Positions 37,007-46,273 of a stretch of DNA of 54,764 nt are shown here, piece after piece. The notes under the pieces were generated by a model. The model ran no database searches. It was not told where the DNA came from and saw only the letters and a program-made list of their open reading frames with translations. This DNA comes from Propionivibrio sp. Its GTDB lineage: Bacteria; Pseudomonadota; Gammaproteobacteria; Burkholderiales; Rhodocyclaceae. Where the stretch lies: assembly GCF_016790145.1 (NCBI RefSeq), contig NZ_JAEUOI010000002.1, positions 1 to 54,764 of the forward strand, read 5' to 3'. Position numbers and translations under genes: made by a program. Positions within the stretch are counted from its first letter, which is position 1. Each line of letters opens with the position of its first letter.

Positions 37007-37431
37007 TGATCTATCTGGACACCAGCGCAGCGGTTCCGATGTTTGTCCCCGAACCGGCGAGCCCGGCAATCGAAGCCTGGTTTGAGTCCTGCGCCGAACC
37101 CCTGGTATCGTCAGACTGGATGGTGACGGAATTTTCGAGCGCCTTGTCGATCAAGGTTCGGAAAGGCGAGATCAGTGCCAGGCAGGCACAGGCGGCATGG
37201 AAGGACTTCGACGCGTTCTGCAAGTCTGGATTGCGCTTGTTGCCGGTGAGTCGAAAAGCCTTTGCAGAGGCTGCCGGGATGGCGCGGAATGCGGCAAGCG
37301 GCTTGCGCTCCGGTGATGCCTTGCACCTGGCGATGGCGCTTGAAGCAGGCGCCAGCGGGATGGCGACGGTAGACGAAACGCTGGCGAAGAACGCGAAAGC
37401 GAAGGGGTTGGCGCTAAGCCGGATCGCTTGA
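37006..37431 (+). CDS. PIN-domain toxin (VapC-like ribonuclease)
   Basis: A 141-aa PIN-domain RNase, presumed toxin of the pair. The acidic metal-binding residues are visible: Asp5 in MIYLDTSA, Glu in DWMVTEFSSAL (about residue 43), Asp in LRSGDALHLA (about 106) and Asp in ATVDETL (about 124). VapC toxins cut tRNA or rRNA when the antitoxin is degraded. Length and the antitoxin overlap are typical. GGAGG lies about 10 bases upstream. The next gene, tamB, runs convergently from 37585. Confidence 0.88.
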   Translation: MIYLDTSAAVPMFVPEPASPAIEAWFESCAEPLVSSDWMVTEFSSALSIKVRKGEISARQAQAAWKDFDAFCKSGLRLLPVSRKAFAEAAGMARNAASGLRSGDALHLAMALEAGASGMATVDETLAKNAKAKGLALSRIA

Positions 37432-37584
37432 CTGTCTCTCGGTTCACGACCCGATCCGTTCTCATTTACCGCTTGCATTCACCCGTTCAACCCTTGCACA
37501 GGACGATGCGAGATCAGCGCTCGGACTGTTCTTGATGCCATTACCAGCAGTCTGGTGGACGACTTGGCCAAGTCCGACAGGCGG

Positions 37585-40500
37585 CTAGCGCCCAAAGCTG
37601 TAGTTCCAGAATATATCGAGCGCATTATCCGAACCGGCACGGCCGACGAGCGATACATGGCGGCTCAGGTTATGCGTCAGCTTGACGATGCTCTCCATAG
37701 TGTCCAGCGACTGCTCGTAACTGAGCAGGGTGTTTGCCGAGAGGCGCTTGCCGACGCTGACGATCTGCCCGTTTACCGTTTGGCTGTTGCCAAAACCCGA
37801 GGAGCCGGCGACGCGGCTGGTTGGCAGACGATCAACGCCGCCCAACTGGCCGCTGCTCACGCCGAACTCGTCGATCCCCAGTCCCCGCTGCAGCTGGCGC
37901 AAAGCACCGCCGTCCTGCCCGCCAAGGATGGTCTGCGCTGCCGCGAGCAGCAAGGCGCTGTCCCTGCCGCCCTGCTGATCGGGCGAGCGACCGAGGACCA
38001 GCCAGGACAGTTTTTCGCTATCCGGCACATTGGGCGTCGACACCAGGCGGACCAGTGGCCGCTGCGCCGTGCCGCTGACCTCGACACCGGCTTCGACCGC
38101 CAGGTTTCTGCGTACGGCAAGAATATTGAGCCCGGGGTTATCGATTGCTCCCTGGAAGTTGATGATGCCGCGTTCGATGTCGAGTTTCTGCCCGTAGGCG
38201 TCAAAACGCCCATCCACCGTGCTGATGCTGCCGCTCGCCCGCGGCAGGCCGGCATCGTTGGAGCGGATGCGTACTTGTCCGTCCAGGCGGCTCTCGACGC
38301 CGGCGCCGCGGAAGTGGAAACAGCGCCCGAGATCGGCCTCGAGGTCGAGGTGCAGAATCCGGCGAACACGGCTTCGGTTACCCTCCGACTGCGCCTGCAG
38401 AATCACCACATCATCGGACAGTCGCGGACGGCCGGCATCGGTCAGCGACCAGAAACCGGCATCGACACGCAGTTTGCCCATGACATCGAGCACGCGTTCG
38501 CCGACGCGCAACTCGCCCTCGCCGGAGACGGCGACCCACTGATCCGGACGCTGCAGGACACCGACCCGATCCAGGCGCAGTTTCAGCCGCGCCGCGCTCC
38601 CCGGCGTCACGCCGGTCAGCGGCAGTTCGCCGCTCGCCTCGAAACTTCCGGGGGCTCCGGTCAGCCGCGCGGCGTCGATGTTCGGCTCGAGTTTCAACGC
38701 GCGCGGCAAGGGCTGAAAATCACTCTCGAAACTCAGCCGATGCAGGATCAGGCGCTCCGGGGTGATTTCGAGCAGAGCCTGTCCGCGCTCCAGCCGCATG
38801 CCCCGATCCAGCGTGCGCAGTGCCAGCTCTGCACCGCGCCACTCGCCGCTCAATTGGGGTCGTGCGGCGCTTCCCGCCAGACGCAGTTCGCCATCCACCT
38901 GGCCGGCCAACTTCCAGCCTTCGCCGAGCAGCGGGCCAAACCACGACAGATCGGGCAACCGCGCCTGCAGGCGACCCTGCCACGGCGCCTGCCGATCGAT
39001 CAGGGACTGCATGGCGCCGCCCGCCCCGAGTGCGCTCTGTGCATTCCACTCCGCGCTGATGTCGCCCAGCCGGCTGCCGTGCACCTGTCCTTTCACCGCC
39101 AGGCGCCCTGCGTCCAGGCTCGCCTGCAGACGGGCCTCGCCAAGGCCGAGCGGCAGCTTGCCGAGTACCAGATCGCCGCCCTCGCGCCACAGCGCGGCGC
39201 GACCGGCAGGTCGCGCGGCGCTGATCAGCGCAAAATCCCACTCACCGCCGAGCACCAGCGCTTGCGGATTGGCCCGGTCAAAGGCATCAAGCTGCGCCTC
39301 TATCGTGGGGAACTCGGCCAGCACGTCCTGCGGGCGGAAATTCTGCCAGCGCCCGGCGCTCTGCCAGCGGCCCTGCTCATGGCCCAGTCGCTCGATGCGC
39401 AAGTTACCGATCAGCCCGTCGATCAAGGCCGGACCGAAAGCAAGTGCCGTACGGCTCACGCGCAGCGGCGCCGGTGCCGTGAGCCGGAGCAGGGGCGCCG
39501 CATTGGCCGCGTCGATCCTGGCTGCGTCGGCCCTGGCCTTTTCCAAGGTTTCCACGGGCCGTGTTCCCACCCGCAACTCGCTCAGCATACCGCCCCAGAA
39601 CAGCATCGGCGAACTGCCGACAGAGGAGGTTGCCGCGCCTGACCGGCGGGCAGCCTCCTCGTGCAAGCCGCCGTCGAGAGCCACGCGTATTTCGCGTTTG
39701 TCCGGCATGCCGGCACGCAGCTCCAGACGATGCCGCTGGCGCAGCCCCTCGGCTCTTGCCTCCAGCGCCAGTGCCGGAATGCCGTAGGTCGGCAGCGCGC
39801 AGGCGGTGCAGCGCAGCAGGCCGCCCAGCACGCCTTGGGTACCGGCGCCGAGTTGCCCATTGAAGGACAGCCCCTGCACATCAAGTTGCCTGGCCAGACG
39901 CAGCCGTGTCGCCTGTAATTCCCCGGAAAACACCGGGCTGGTCAGACTGCCGCCGAGCACAAAATCAGCACGGGCATCGCCGGCAAGGTCAGGCCAGCCA
40001 AGCGCCTCAAGTCTCGGTGCCTGCACCGTCAGCCGTAGCGTATCGCCGGCCTTGCCGAAGGCCCCGAGGGCGCTCAGCCGATTTCCGGCGGCGTCGAGAT
40101 TGATATCGACCTTGCGCAGACGGCTGCCGAGCAAATCGACATCGCCTTTCCCGGCCAGTAGTTGCGTGCCGATGCGGCTGTTGCGCAGCTCGAAGTGCAG
40201 GCCGAGTTCGAGCGCCGGACGCAACGCCCCTCTGGCTTCGAAGCCGGCGTTGAGCATGCTGCGGACGGCCGCATCGCGGTGCAGGAAGCGCGCCGGATCA
40301 AAATTCTGCACGCTGCCCTGCGCCGTGAATCGCCCCTCGCCGCTCAGCGCCAACAGTCCCTGCGCGGTTAGGCGGGCCTCGCCGCTGGCCACTTGCAGGC
40401 GGCTCACTTCGAGCACCTCCGGAGTCAGGCTGGCGCGTGCGTTCAAGGCGAATTGTGAATCATGTAAATCGAGATCGAGGTTCTGGCTGTCGCCGCCGAA

Positions 40501-41817
40501 ACGGGCGCGCACGGGCCCGGCCAGCCGCGTCGGCAGCAGACGGTCATGCAGCGCGTGCGCGTCGACGTTCCGGGCGAGCAGATCAAGCTCGAGTCGTCCA
40601 CCGGCAAAATGGCCCTGTCCCTTGAGGCGGCCACCGCCGCTCAGCTCCAGGTTGAGATCGTCGAAGGCCAGGCGATCGCCCTGCCACTTGATTTGCGCGT
40701 TCAGCGAGGCCAGCGGCAATAGATTGCGATCGAGCGCTCCGCTGCTGCGATTGAAAATACTCAGGTGACCGCTGGCAAGCACTTCGCCCTGCGCGCTCGT
40801 TTGCGATTCGATCCGGGCATCAACGTCAAGCCGCGCCTGCGGTGCGCCAGCGGAGAAAAGGGAGGGGTCGAGCTCGCTCATCCGAAGACGCAGGGAAGCC
40901 AGTGAATGCGCGGCAAAAGGGGTCAACAGCGCATGCAGTTCACCGGTCGCCAGAGCAGGGGTTGCCGAGTCTGCGGCTGCCTTGCCTGCTTGCGCTGGCT
41001 GCGCCAGCGTGGGTTCCATCGGGATGGTGTCGGCTGCTCCGCTGGCGAGCTGGCCATCGATCTGCACGTGCTCAAGCGAGCCGCTGCCAAGCAGGTTCAG
41101 CAGCACCGGCTGGCCGAGTGCCGCGCCGCTCAGCACGGCCTGCGCCGTCAGCGCAAACGGCGGCTCGCCAGCGAGCCTGGCGCTGGCGGTCAGCGCAAGT
41201 TTCCCAAGCTGCGCCTGCACGCGTTCAAGGCGATGCGTTCGCCCGTCGCTGGCGAACCCGGCGTCGATTCCTTCAGCCAGCAGCAACGGAATATTGCCGT
41301 ATTGGGTGCGTTCGCCAAACGTTGCGCGGCCGAGCAGCACGTGCCCGATCCGCAGGGCCAGCGGCAATTGCAGGCTGAGCGGACGCGGCGTCGGCCCGGC
41401 GCTCGCGGTATGGAAAAAGTTCAGGCTGGCGGCTTCGATGCGTTCAAAAACCAATTGGCCACGCAGCAGTTCGCGCGGCGTCCAGCTCAATGTCAGTTGT
41501 TGTACCTCCACCTCCTGTGTGGCGTCGAGCCAGAGCACCGAGTCCGCGTGCCAGTCGCCGAGCAGACGCCCGCCCGGGGCTTCGATCTGCAGGCGACCGG
41601 CGCTGAACTGCACCAATTGTGCACACAGGAAACGCAGCCCGCCTTCGCTGCCTCCCAGCCAGCCGAGCACGGCCAGCAACACGCCGCCGACAGCCAGCAG
41701 CCAGCTCAGAGTGAGCCGAAACCTGGGAGATACGCTGGGCGTTGCGGCGGGCGCTGCAATGGGTTCTGGTCCAGGCTGCGCTGCGCTCTTGTGAGTCGTC
41801 ATGGCGTCGTCTTGCAT
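37585..41817 (-). CDS. tamB: Translocation and assembly module protein TamB
   Basis: A 1410-aa inner-membrane-anchored periplasmic protein. One N-terminal membrane segment (about residues 32-55, LTLSWLLAVGGVLLAVLGWL) is followed by a very long repetitive beta-strand region. The TamB (DUF490) domain at the C-terminus ends in ALDIFWNYSFGR. It bridges the inner membrane to TamA, works in outer-membrane protein assembly, and AsmA-like proteins of this shape also carry phospholipids. Length fits the 1250-1450 aa family. Its gene follows tamA after 10 bases on the same strand. Many long frames opposite to it are artefacts of high GC. Confidence 0.92.
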   Translation of the reverse strand: MQDDAMTTHKSAAQPGPEPIAAPAATPSVSPRFRLTLSWLLAVGGVLLAVLGWLGGSEGGLRFLCAQLVQFSAGRLQIEAPGGRLLGDWHADSVLWLDATQEVEVQQLTLSWTPRELLRGQLVFERIEAASLNFFHTASAGPTPRPLSLQLPLALRIGHVLLGRATFGERTQYGNIPLLLAEGIDAGFASDGRTHRLERVQAQLGKLALTASARLAGEPPFALTAQAVLSGAALGQPVLLNLLGSGSLEHVQIDGQLASGAADTIPMEPTLAQPAQAGKAAADSATPALATGELHALLTPFAAHSLASLRLRMSELDPSLFSAGAPQARLDVDARIESQTSAQGEVLASGHLSIFNRSSGALDRNLLPLASLNAQIKWQGDRLAFDDLNLELSGGGRLKGQGHFAGGRLELDLLARNVDAHALHDRLLPTRLAGPVRARFGGDSQNLDLDLHDSQFALNARASLTPEVLEVSRLQVASGEARLTAQGLLALSGEGRFTAQGSVQNFDPARFLHRDAAVRSMLNAGFEARGALRPALELGLHFELRNSRIGTQLLAGKGDVDLLGSRLRKVDINLDAAGNRLSALGAFGKAGDTLRLTVQAPRLEALGWPDLAGDARADFVLGGSLTSPVFSGELQATRLRLARQLDVQGLSFNGQLGAGTQGVLGGLLRCTACALPTYGIPALALEARAEGLRQRHRLELRAGMPDKREIRVALDGGLHEEAARRSGAATSSVGSSPMLFWGGMLSELRVGTRPVETLEKARADAARIDAANAAPLLRLTAPAPLRVSRTALAFGPALIDGLIGNLRIERLGHEQGRWQSAGRWQNFRPQDVLAEFPTIEAQLDAFDRANPQALVLGGEWDFALISAARPAGRAALWREGGDLVLGKLPLGLGEARLQASLDAGRLAVKGQVHGSRLGDISAEWNAQSALGAGGAMQSLIDRQAPWQGRLQARLPDLSWFGPLLGEGWKLAGQVDGELRLAGSAARPQLSGEWRGAELALRTLDRGMRLERGQALLEITPERLILHRLSFESDFQPLPRALKLEPNIDAARLTGAPGSFEASGELPLTGVTPGSAARLKLRLDRVGVLQRPDQWVAVSGEGELRVGERVLDVMGKLRVDAGFWSLTDAGRPRLSDDVVILQAQSEGNRSRVRRILHLDLEADLGRCFHFRGAGVESRLDGQVRIRSNDAGLPRASGSISTVDGRFDAYGQKLDIERGIINFQGAIDNPGLNILAVRRNLAVEAGVEVSGTAQRPLVRLVSTPNVPDSEKLSWLVLGRSPDQQGGRDSALLLAAAQTILGGQDGGALRQLQRGLGIDEFGVSSGQLGGVDRLPTSRVAGSSGFGNSQTVNGQIVSVGKRLSANTLLSYEQSLDTMESIVKLTHNLSRHVSLVGRAGSDNALDIFWNYSFGR

Positions 41818-41827
41818 GTCCGGTTTT

Positions 41828-43618
41828 TCAGAAAGGCACAGCCAACGAGAAGCTCATGCGAAATGTATGGTCGAGCTGGCCCCACGCCACATCGATGGCC
41901 AGCGGGCCGACCGGGCTCTTGTAGCGCGCGCCGACACCGTAGCCTGGAGCCAGCTTGAAAACGTCCCGAGTGTCGGCGGCCTGGCCGGCATCGGCAAAGA
42001 GGGCCATTCCCCACCGGGCGTCGAACCAGTGCGTGTATTCGGCGCTCACGGTAATCAGATACTGGGCGCCCAGCGTTGCCGAACCCTCCTGAATGCCGAG
42101 GCTCTGGTAGGCATAGCCGCGCACCGAATTTGTTCCGCCGGCGCGGAACAGATAGTCCTGCGGGATGCCCTGCGAAGACTTCGCTGCGGTGGCGCCGAGT
42201 TCGCCGCGCAGCAGCAGGGCGTCCGACTTGCCGAGGGGGATCCCCTGGCTGTAGCGGAAATAGGTGCGGACAAAATTCTGGTCGGAGAGTAACGCTTTCG
42301 TCGCGCCAGCCAATTGTAAATGGGCGACGATACCCTCGCTGGCATCGAGCAGGTCGTCGGCGTGACGCCAGGTCCAGCCCACCGTCGCCGTCAGTGCCTG
42401 GTTCGTGCTTGTTGGCTGACCATTCGGTGTCTGTCGCTCATACTGCCAGTTGATCCCCAGGCGCTGCTCGATGCTGCCGCGTAACTGTACGCGTGAAGCG
42501 GCCAGGGCAACCCGCTGAATCTCCAGCCCCTGAATGTCCGAATGCTGAGCAACGGCGCCGACACTGTCGCGGTGGCGCTGGCCATCCGGCGGGAAAAAGA
42601 TGTCGGCATAGACGCTCTGGCGCAACTGCTCGATGCGTGCGCCGGTATCGAGCTCCCACGCCCGGCCGAGGAAATCGGCATTGCGAAAATTGCCCTCGAC
42701 ACGCGCACCGGTATTGGAGCTGTAGCCGGCACCGAGCGCGATGTTGTAAGGCGCGCGCTCGTGCAAGCGGATGATCACCGGCACCTGTAGTGCTTCTTCC
42801 TGTGTTTTTTCGAGCACCCCCTCCGCCTCCAGCACCACCATCTCCTCTTCAACCCCCTGATTTTCTGTCGCTGCGCTGCGCTCCAGTTCGACGCCGGCCG
42901 ATGAAAAGAAGGGGGTATTCTGCAGCGCCGCCTGCACGGCCAGCAGATCCTCGTGGCGGTAGGGCTTGCCTGGGCGAATGTGTTCGTTGAATCGTTCGAC
43001 GAGCGTTGCCGGATAGGGTTGCTGGCCTATATTGCGAATCTCACCTTAGGGTTAGCGCGGGCCGGCTTCATAGTCCAGATGCAGGTCGACCCGCGCCGCA
43101 TCGACATCCACTTCGGCCTGGCTCGACAGCAGGCGCGCGCCGGCATGATCGACCGCCATCAGTTCACGCAGCAGACCCTGCTTGGCGTTATCCCAGTCGG
43201 ACTGCCGGAAGACCGCCGCCGTCGGCAGCGACCACTCGTCGATCAACTGCTGGCGGCGTTCGCCGGTCAGCGCGCCGCGTAGCTCGATATGCACGCGACC
43301 AATGTGCGCCTGCGGCCCCGGCTCGACGTGCAGGACCAGGCCATCGTCGCTGTCGAGCAGTTCGACTTGCGGGGAGAAATAGCCTTCGGTAGCGAGCAAA
43401 TCGCCGGCCTCCCTGCGCAGTCGGCGCTCAAGTGAAGCGCGCGCCGTAGCGTCCTCCGGCTCACTTCCGGGCGAGGGCAGTGACAGATGGCGCAACAGCA
43501 GATCGCGCACCGGCTTTGGCGCCACCAACTGCGCTGCGGCAGCCGCCGGCAGGGCAAGGCTGAAGGTCGCTGCAATACATAAAGCGCAAAGCAGTCGGCA
43601 CGTACGCATAACAAACAA
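41828..43618 (-). pseudogene. tamA: tamA (Omp85-family), interrupted by two in-frame TAA stops
   Basis: Two halves lie in one continuous 597-codon frame. The N-terminal 188 residues (signal peptide, then POTRA-like region) run to 43052; the C-terminal part (last POTRA, then the 16-strand barrel with VRGYAYQSLGIQEGS and ending in RMSFSLAVPF) runs on to 41828. Between ...LDYEAGPR and GEIRN the sequence reads TAA CCC TAA (43054-43046), so full-length TamA cannot be made without readthrough. Sequence on both sides keeps TamA-like content and no base is gained or lost. Reinitiation at a GTG (42935-42937) would give a protein without signal peptide. Start is TTG 43618 (GGAG 6 bases upstream) or ATG 43609. 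Confidence 0.8.
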
Positions 43619-43621
43619 AAA

Positions 43622-44037
43622 ATACTCCGGGAATCTTGTAAAGGGGCGCTGCGCAAACGGCCGACGACAGCCCTGGCTGCCGCCTCACGGTGCGCCAGCG
43701 GGAGAATCAGGTGAAGCTGGAAGTTGCCGATGCACCCGACCAGACCACCGCCTGAGCCAATAACAAGCCTGCAATTATATCGGCACCCTGAAGCAGCCGA
43801 TCAAGAAAAGGCCAAAACCCCTAGGCAATCGCATGAATGCATCGGTCATTTTTTACGAGGCTCCGCAGAGCCTTTCCTGTCCAGAAACCGTCGTCCCGGC
43901 AAAAGCCGGGACCCTGTTGGTGCTCCAAAAACCTGGATTCCGGGTCAGGCCCGGAATGACCGTAAAAATATGAGTTAGCGTAAGAAAAAATTTACCTTGT
44001 TTTAAAGCGTAAGTCTTATTGCCGCCTGCCGGAAAGT
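43622..44037. other. Spacer with dispersed hairpin repeats
   Basis: Around 415 bases between tamA and the hydrolase gene. The part near 43650-43756 reads as a short plus-strand tail of a frame ending in TGA (LTVRQRENQVKLEVADAPD), perhaps a remnant of a lost gene. The rest is AT-richer and holds the hairpin pair listed separately. I see no complete gene. Confidence 0.4.
43893..43957. repeat. Pair of intergenic hairpin repeats
   Basis: GTCCCGGC-AAAA-GCCGGGAC (43893-43912) and ATTCCGGG-TCAGG-CCCGGAAT (43937-43957) form two perfect 8-bp hairpins 24 bases apart. The wording (cggcaaaagccgggac ... ctggattccgg) is that of the dispersed intergenic repeats found in many proteobacterial genomes. Other copies would be expected outside the window. 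Confidence 0.6.
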
Positions 44038-44883
44038 TCAGGTGCCATCGATCAGCTCCGAAAGTTCGGCGGCGAAGCGCTCCGGCTGCCACAGGTGCGG
44101 GCAGTGGTCGGCGCCACCGTAGAGGCTGAGCCGCGCCTGCGGCGTGTGTTGCGCGACGTAATTGGCGGTCGCCCGCGTGTAGAAATTGCTCTCGCTGCCG
44201 TAGGCGAGCAGGGTCGGCACCTCGATGGCCGGCAGCACGTCGCGGTAGTCGGCGGCGACCAGCGATTTCCAGATGGCGATGGCCGGCAGCGGGTCGATGC
44301 TACGTAGTGCTTCGCGTGTCACACGCCAACCGATGGTGTTGCGCAGGTAGGTGGCGCGCGCCTTGTCGTTGAGACCGAGGGCGATCAAGCGCAGCACGGC
44401 TTCGACGAAATTACCCTCGCTTTCAAATTCATCGATCAGGCGCTGCGCGTGCGCGCTGTCGAAGTCGCCGTAGATGCCGCCGCTCCAGATGTCGTCGGTG
44501 AGCAGCTTCGGCGACTGGTCGATGAAAGCCAGGTGCGAAAAGCGTTCGCAGCCGAAATCACGGATGCACTGCCACAGCGTCAGTGCGCCCATCGAGTGGC
44601 CGACGGCGACGACGCGCCCGATTTCGTAGTGGTCGAGCAGGTTGATGACGTCGCGCGCCAGACGCCTGACGTCCGGCGCCCGCGTGGCGCTCAGCGGATG
44701 GCCGCCGTGACCGCGCGCATCCGGGCGCAGGAGGCGATGCTGACCGGCCAGCGGCTTGATCAGCGGTGCCCAGGCGGCATGGCTGGACGTCCAGCCGTGC
44801 AGCAGCAGGATCGGCGTTCCGCTGCCGGAAAGGCGGATGTGCAGTTGTTCGCCGTCGTCGGCGCTTATCGTTTCGTGCTGCAT
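44038..44883 (-). CDS. Alpha/beta-fold hydrolase
   Basis: A 281-aa hydrolase of unknown substrate. The oxyanion loop is LLLHGWTSSHAAW (about residues 25-38), the nucleophile elbow is GHSMGA (about 95) and the catalytic histidine is in GGADHCPHLW near the C-terminus (about 258-267). Esterase, haloperoxidase-like or C-C hydrolase activity is possible. I chose the ATG at 44881-44883, which gives MQHETISADDGEQLHIRLSG. It begins 10 bases after the carbonic-anhydrase-like gene, so the two are probably co-transcribed. Confidence 0.85.
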   Translation of the reverse strand: MQHETISADDGEQLHIRLSGSGTPILLLHGWTSSHAAWAPLIKPLAGQHRLLRPDARGHGGHPLSATRAPDVRRLARDVINLLDHYEIGRVVAVGHSMGALTLWQCIRDFGCERFSHLAFIDQSPKLLTDDIWSGGIYGDFDSAHAQRLIDEFESEGNFVEAVLRLIALGLNDKARATYLRNTIGWRVTREALRSIDPLPAIAIWKSLVAADYRDVLPAIEVPTLLAYGSESNFYTRATANYVAQHTPQARLSLYGGADHCPHLWQPERFAAELSELIDGT

Positions 44884-44893
44884 TATCCGCTCT

Positions 44894-45964
44894 TCATTCC
44901 GCCAGCAATTCCAGGTTGCGCGAGCGCCAGTCGAGCACCGCCGTATGCATCGCCATGCGCCCGGCGAGCGTCGGGTACTCGGCGCGGATGACGTTGGCGG
45001 CGAAGCAGGAAAGGAAGCGCGACTTGAGTTCGGCACGCGCGCGGTCGACACCGATCTCGTCGTAGGGTACCGAGGCCAGCAGCAGGAAGCCGTCGGCCGG
45101 AATACGCTCGGTTTTCATATTGTCTTCGATGATGCCGGCCGCCTTGCGGATCGGGTCGGCCAGATCCGGGCTGTAGGGGCCGATGATCAGCGCCAGGTTG
45201 GGGGTATGCAGGAAGTCGAAGCCACGGCCGAGACAGATCATCCATTCGCGGTGCTCGATGTCGAGTGTGCGTTCGTGGCGACGAACCTGTTCGCGGACCT
45301 GGGCGATATGTTCCAGATTGCCGGCCAGCAGGGGCAGCAGGTCGGCGCGCATCTGCGCCGACATGTCCGGCAGCAGGGCGGCCAGCCTCGGTTCGAGCGT
45401 GGTGACGTCCCACGCGCCGAGCGTCGAGAGGTCGAGCGTGCGGCCGTCGACGCCGTGGATGACCAGGGCGTCCTCGTCGGTTTCGAAGCCGCAGACCAGC
45501 GGGTAGACGGTGCCGTGGCCGCTGCCGAAAATATGTTCGACCTGGCCGCGGATTTCCTGCGTGTGCTCGATTGCCGCCTGCGTGTTGTAGGCGAAGCCGG
45601 CACAGCCGCGCGCCGGATCGCCCTTCGACCAGTGGTAGGTAATCAGGAACAGCACGCGCCGGCCCTCGCTGACCATGCGCTGGACGTGGTGCGCGAGTAC
45701 CTCGCCAAGGTGCGGCCAGCCGAGATCGAACATGCCGCCGAGGTTGCGGAAGGGCATCAGGATACCGGTCGGGGTGTTGGTGGCGAACGGAATGTTGATG
45801 CGCCCGTCCATGCATTTGAGCACCGCGATGGCCGTCGGATGCTCGGCCAGATAGCGCTCGCGGGCGAGCCAGGCTTCGGGGCTCCTGAACGACTCGCCGT
45901 GGCGGCGGGCGAGGTCGAGCAGCCAGTCGATGCGTTGTTCGATGGGTTTGCTGTGGATGTCCAT
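44894..45964 (-). CDS. Carbonic-anhydrase-like protein related to carboxysome shell CsoSCA
   Basis: A 356-aa protein. KCMDGR (Cys51, Asp53, Arg55) and, 60 residues on, ITYHWSKGDPARGCAG (His111, Cys121) give a Cys-His-Cys zinc set with an Asp-Arg pair. This is the active-site layout of beta-class carbonic anhydrases and of CsoSCA, where the His-Cys spacing is similarly long. NCBI labels proteins of this kind carboxysome shell carbonic anhydrase domain-containing (from memory). No carboxysome or RuBisCO gene is in the window, so it may work as a free cytosolic enzyme. The ATG is at 45962-45964; the hydrolase gene follows after 10 bases. Confidence 0.7.
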   Translation of the reverse strand: MDIHSKPIEQRIDWLLDLARRHGESFRSPEAWLARERYLAEHPTAIAVLKCMDGRINIPFATNTPTGILMPFRNLGGMFDLGWPHLGEVLAHHVQRMVSEGRRVLFLITYHWSKGDPARGCAGFAYNTQAAIEHTQEIRGQVEHIFGSGHGTVYPLVCGFETDEDALVIHGVDGRTLDLSTLGAWDVTTLEPRLAALLPDMSAQMRADLLPLLAGNLEHIAQVREQVRRHERTLDIEHREWMICLGRGFDFLHTPNLALIIGPYSPDLADPIRKAAGIIEDNMKTERIPADGFLLLASVPYDEIGVDRARAELKSRFLSCFAANVIRAEYPTLAGRMAMHTAVLDWRSRNLELLAE

Positions 45965-46142
45965 GGCGAAAAGTCACTGTGCATGATGAAGACAGCGATG
46001 AATATACCATCGGGTAGGGGATTGATGTCGAACATGCCGGGAGCGGGTGAGCACAAGATCGAGAAGGTCGGGTCGGCGATTGCGGCGTTGCACGTTCAGA
46101 ACTCCTGACCCGAAAACTCCGGAGGATGGCTAGTAAACCGGC

Positions 46143-46224
46143 GTCGGGTTATGCCCCGAAGGAAATCCCCTTGCGGGACGCCCTTTGGGCTAACCCGACA
46201 TACGAACAACTAACCCGACCTACG
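46143..46224. repeat. REP-like repeat with inverted and direct copies of TAACCCGAC
   Basis: GTCGGGTTA (46143-46151) pairs with TAACCCGAC (46191-46199), and a near-copy TAACCCGACCTACG (46211-46224) repeats TAACCCGACATACG (46191-46204) 20 bases on. It lies in the 309-base spacer 45965-46273 between divergent genes, where I see no gene. Such GTCGGGTTA/TAACCCGAC elements are common dispersed repeats in betaproteobacteria. Confidence 0.6.
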
Positions 46225-46273
46225 GACTGACTCGACCAGCGAATTTAAAGTGGCCAGTGCGTTATCATTGCGC

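Noticed and set aside
37555-39642. A 695-codon open frame on the plus strand opposite tamB
   Set aside because: It is the antisense of high-GC tamB coding DNA, has a Gln/Arg/Ala-rich composition without motifs, and begins without a ribosome site.
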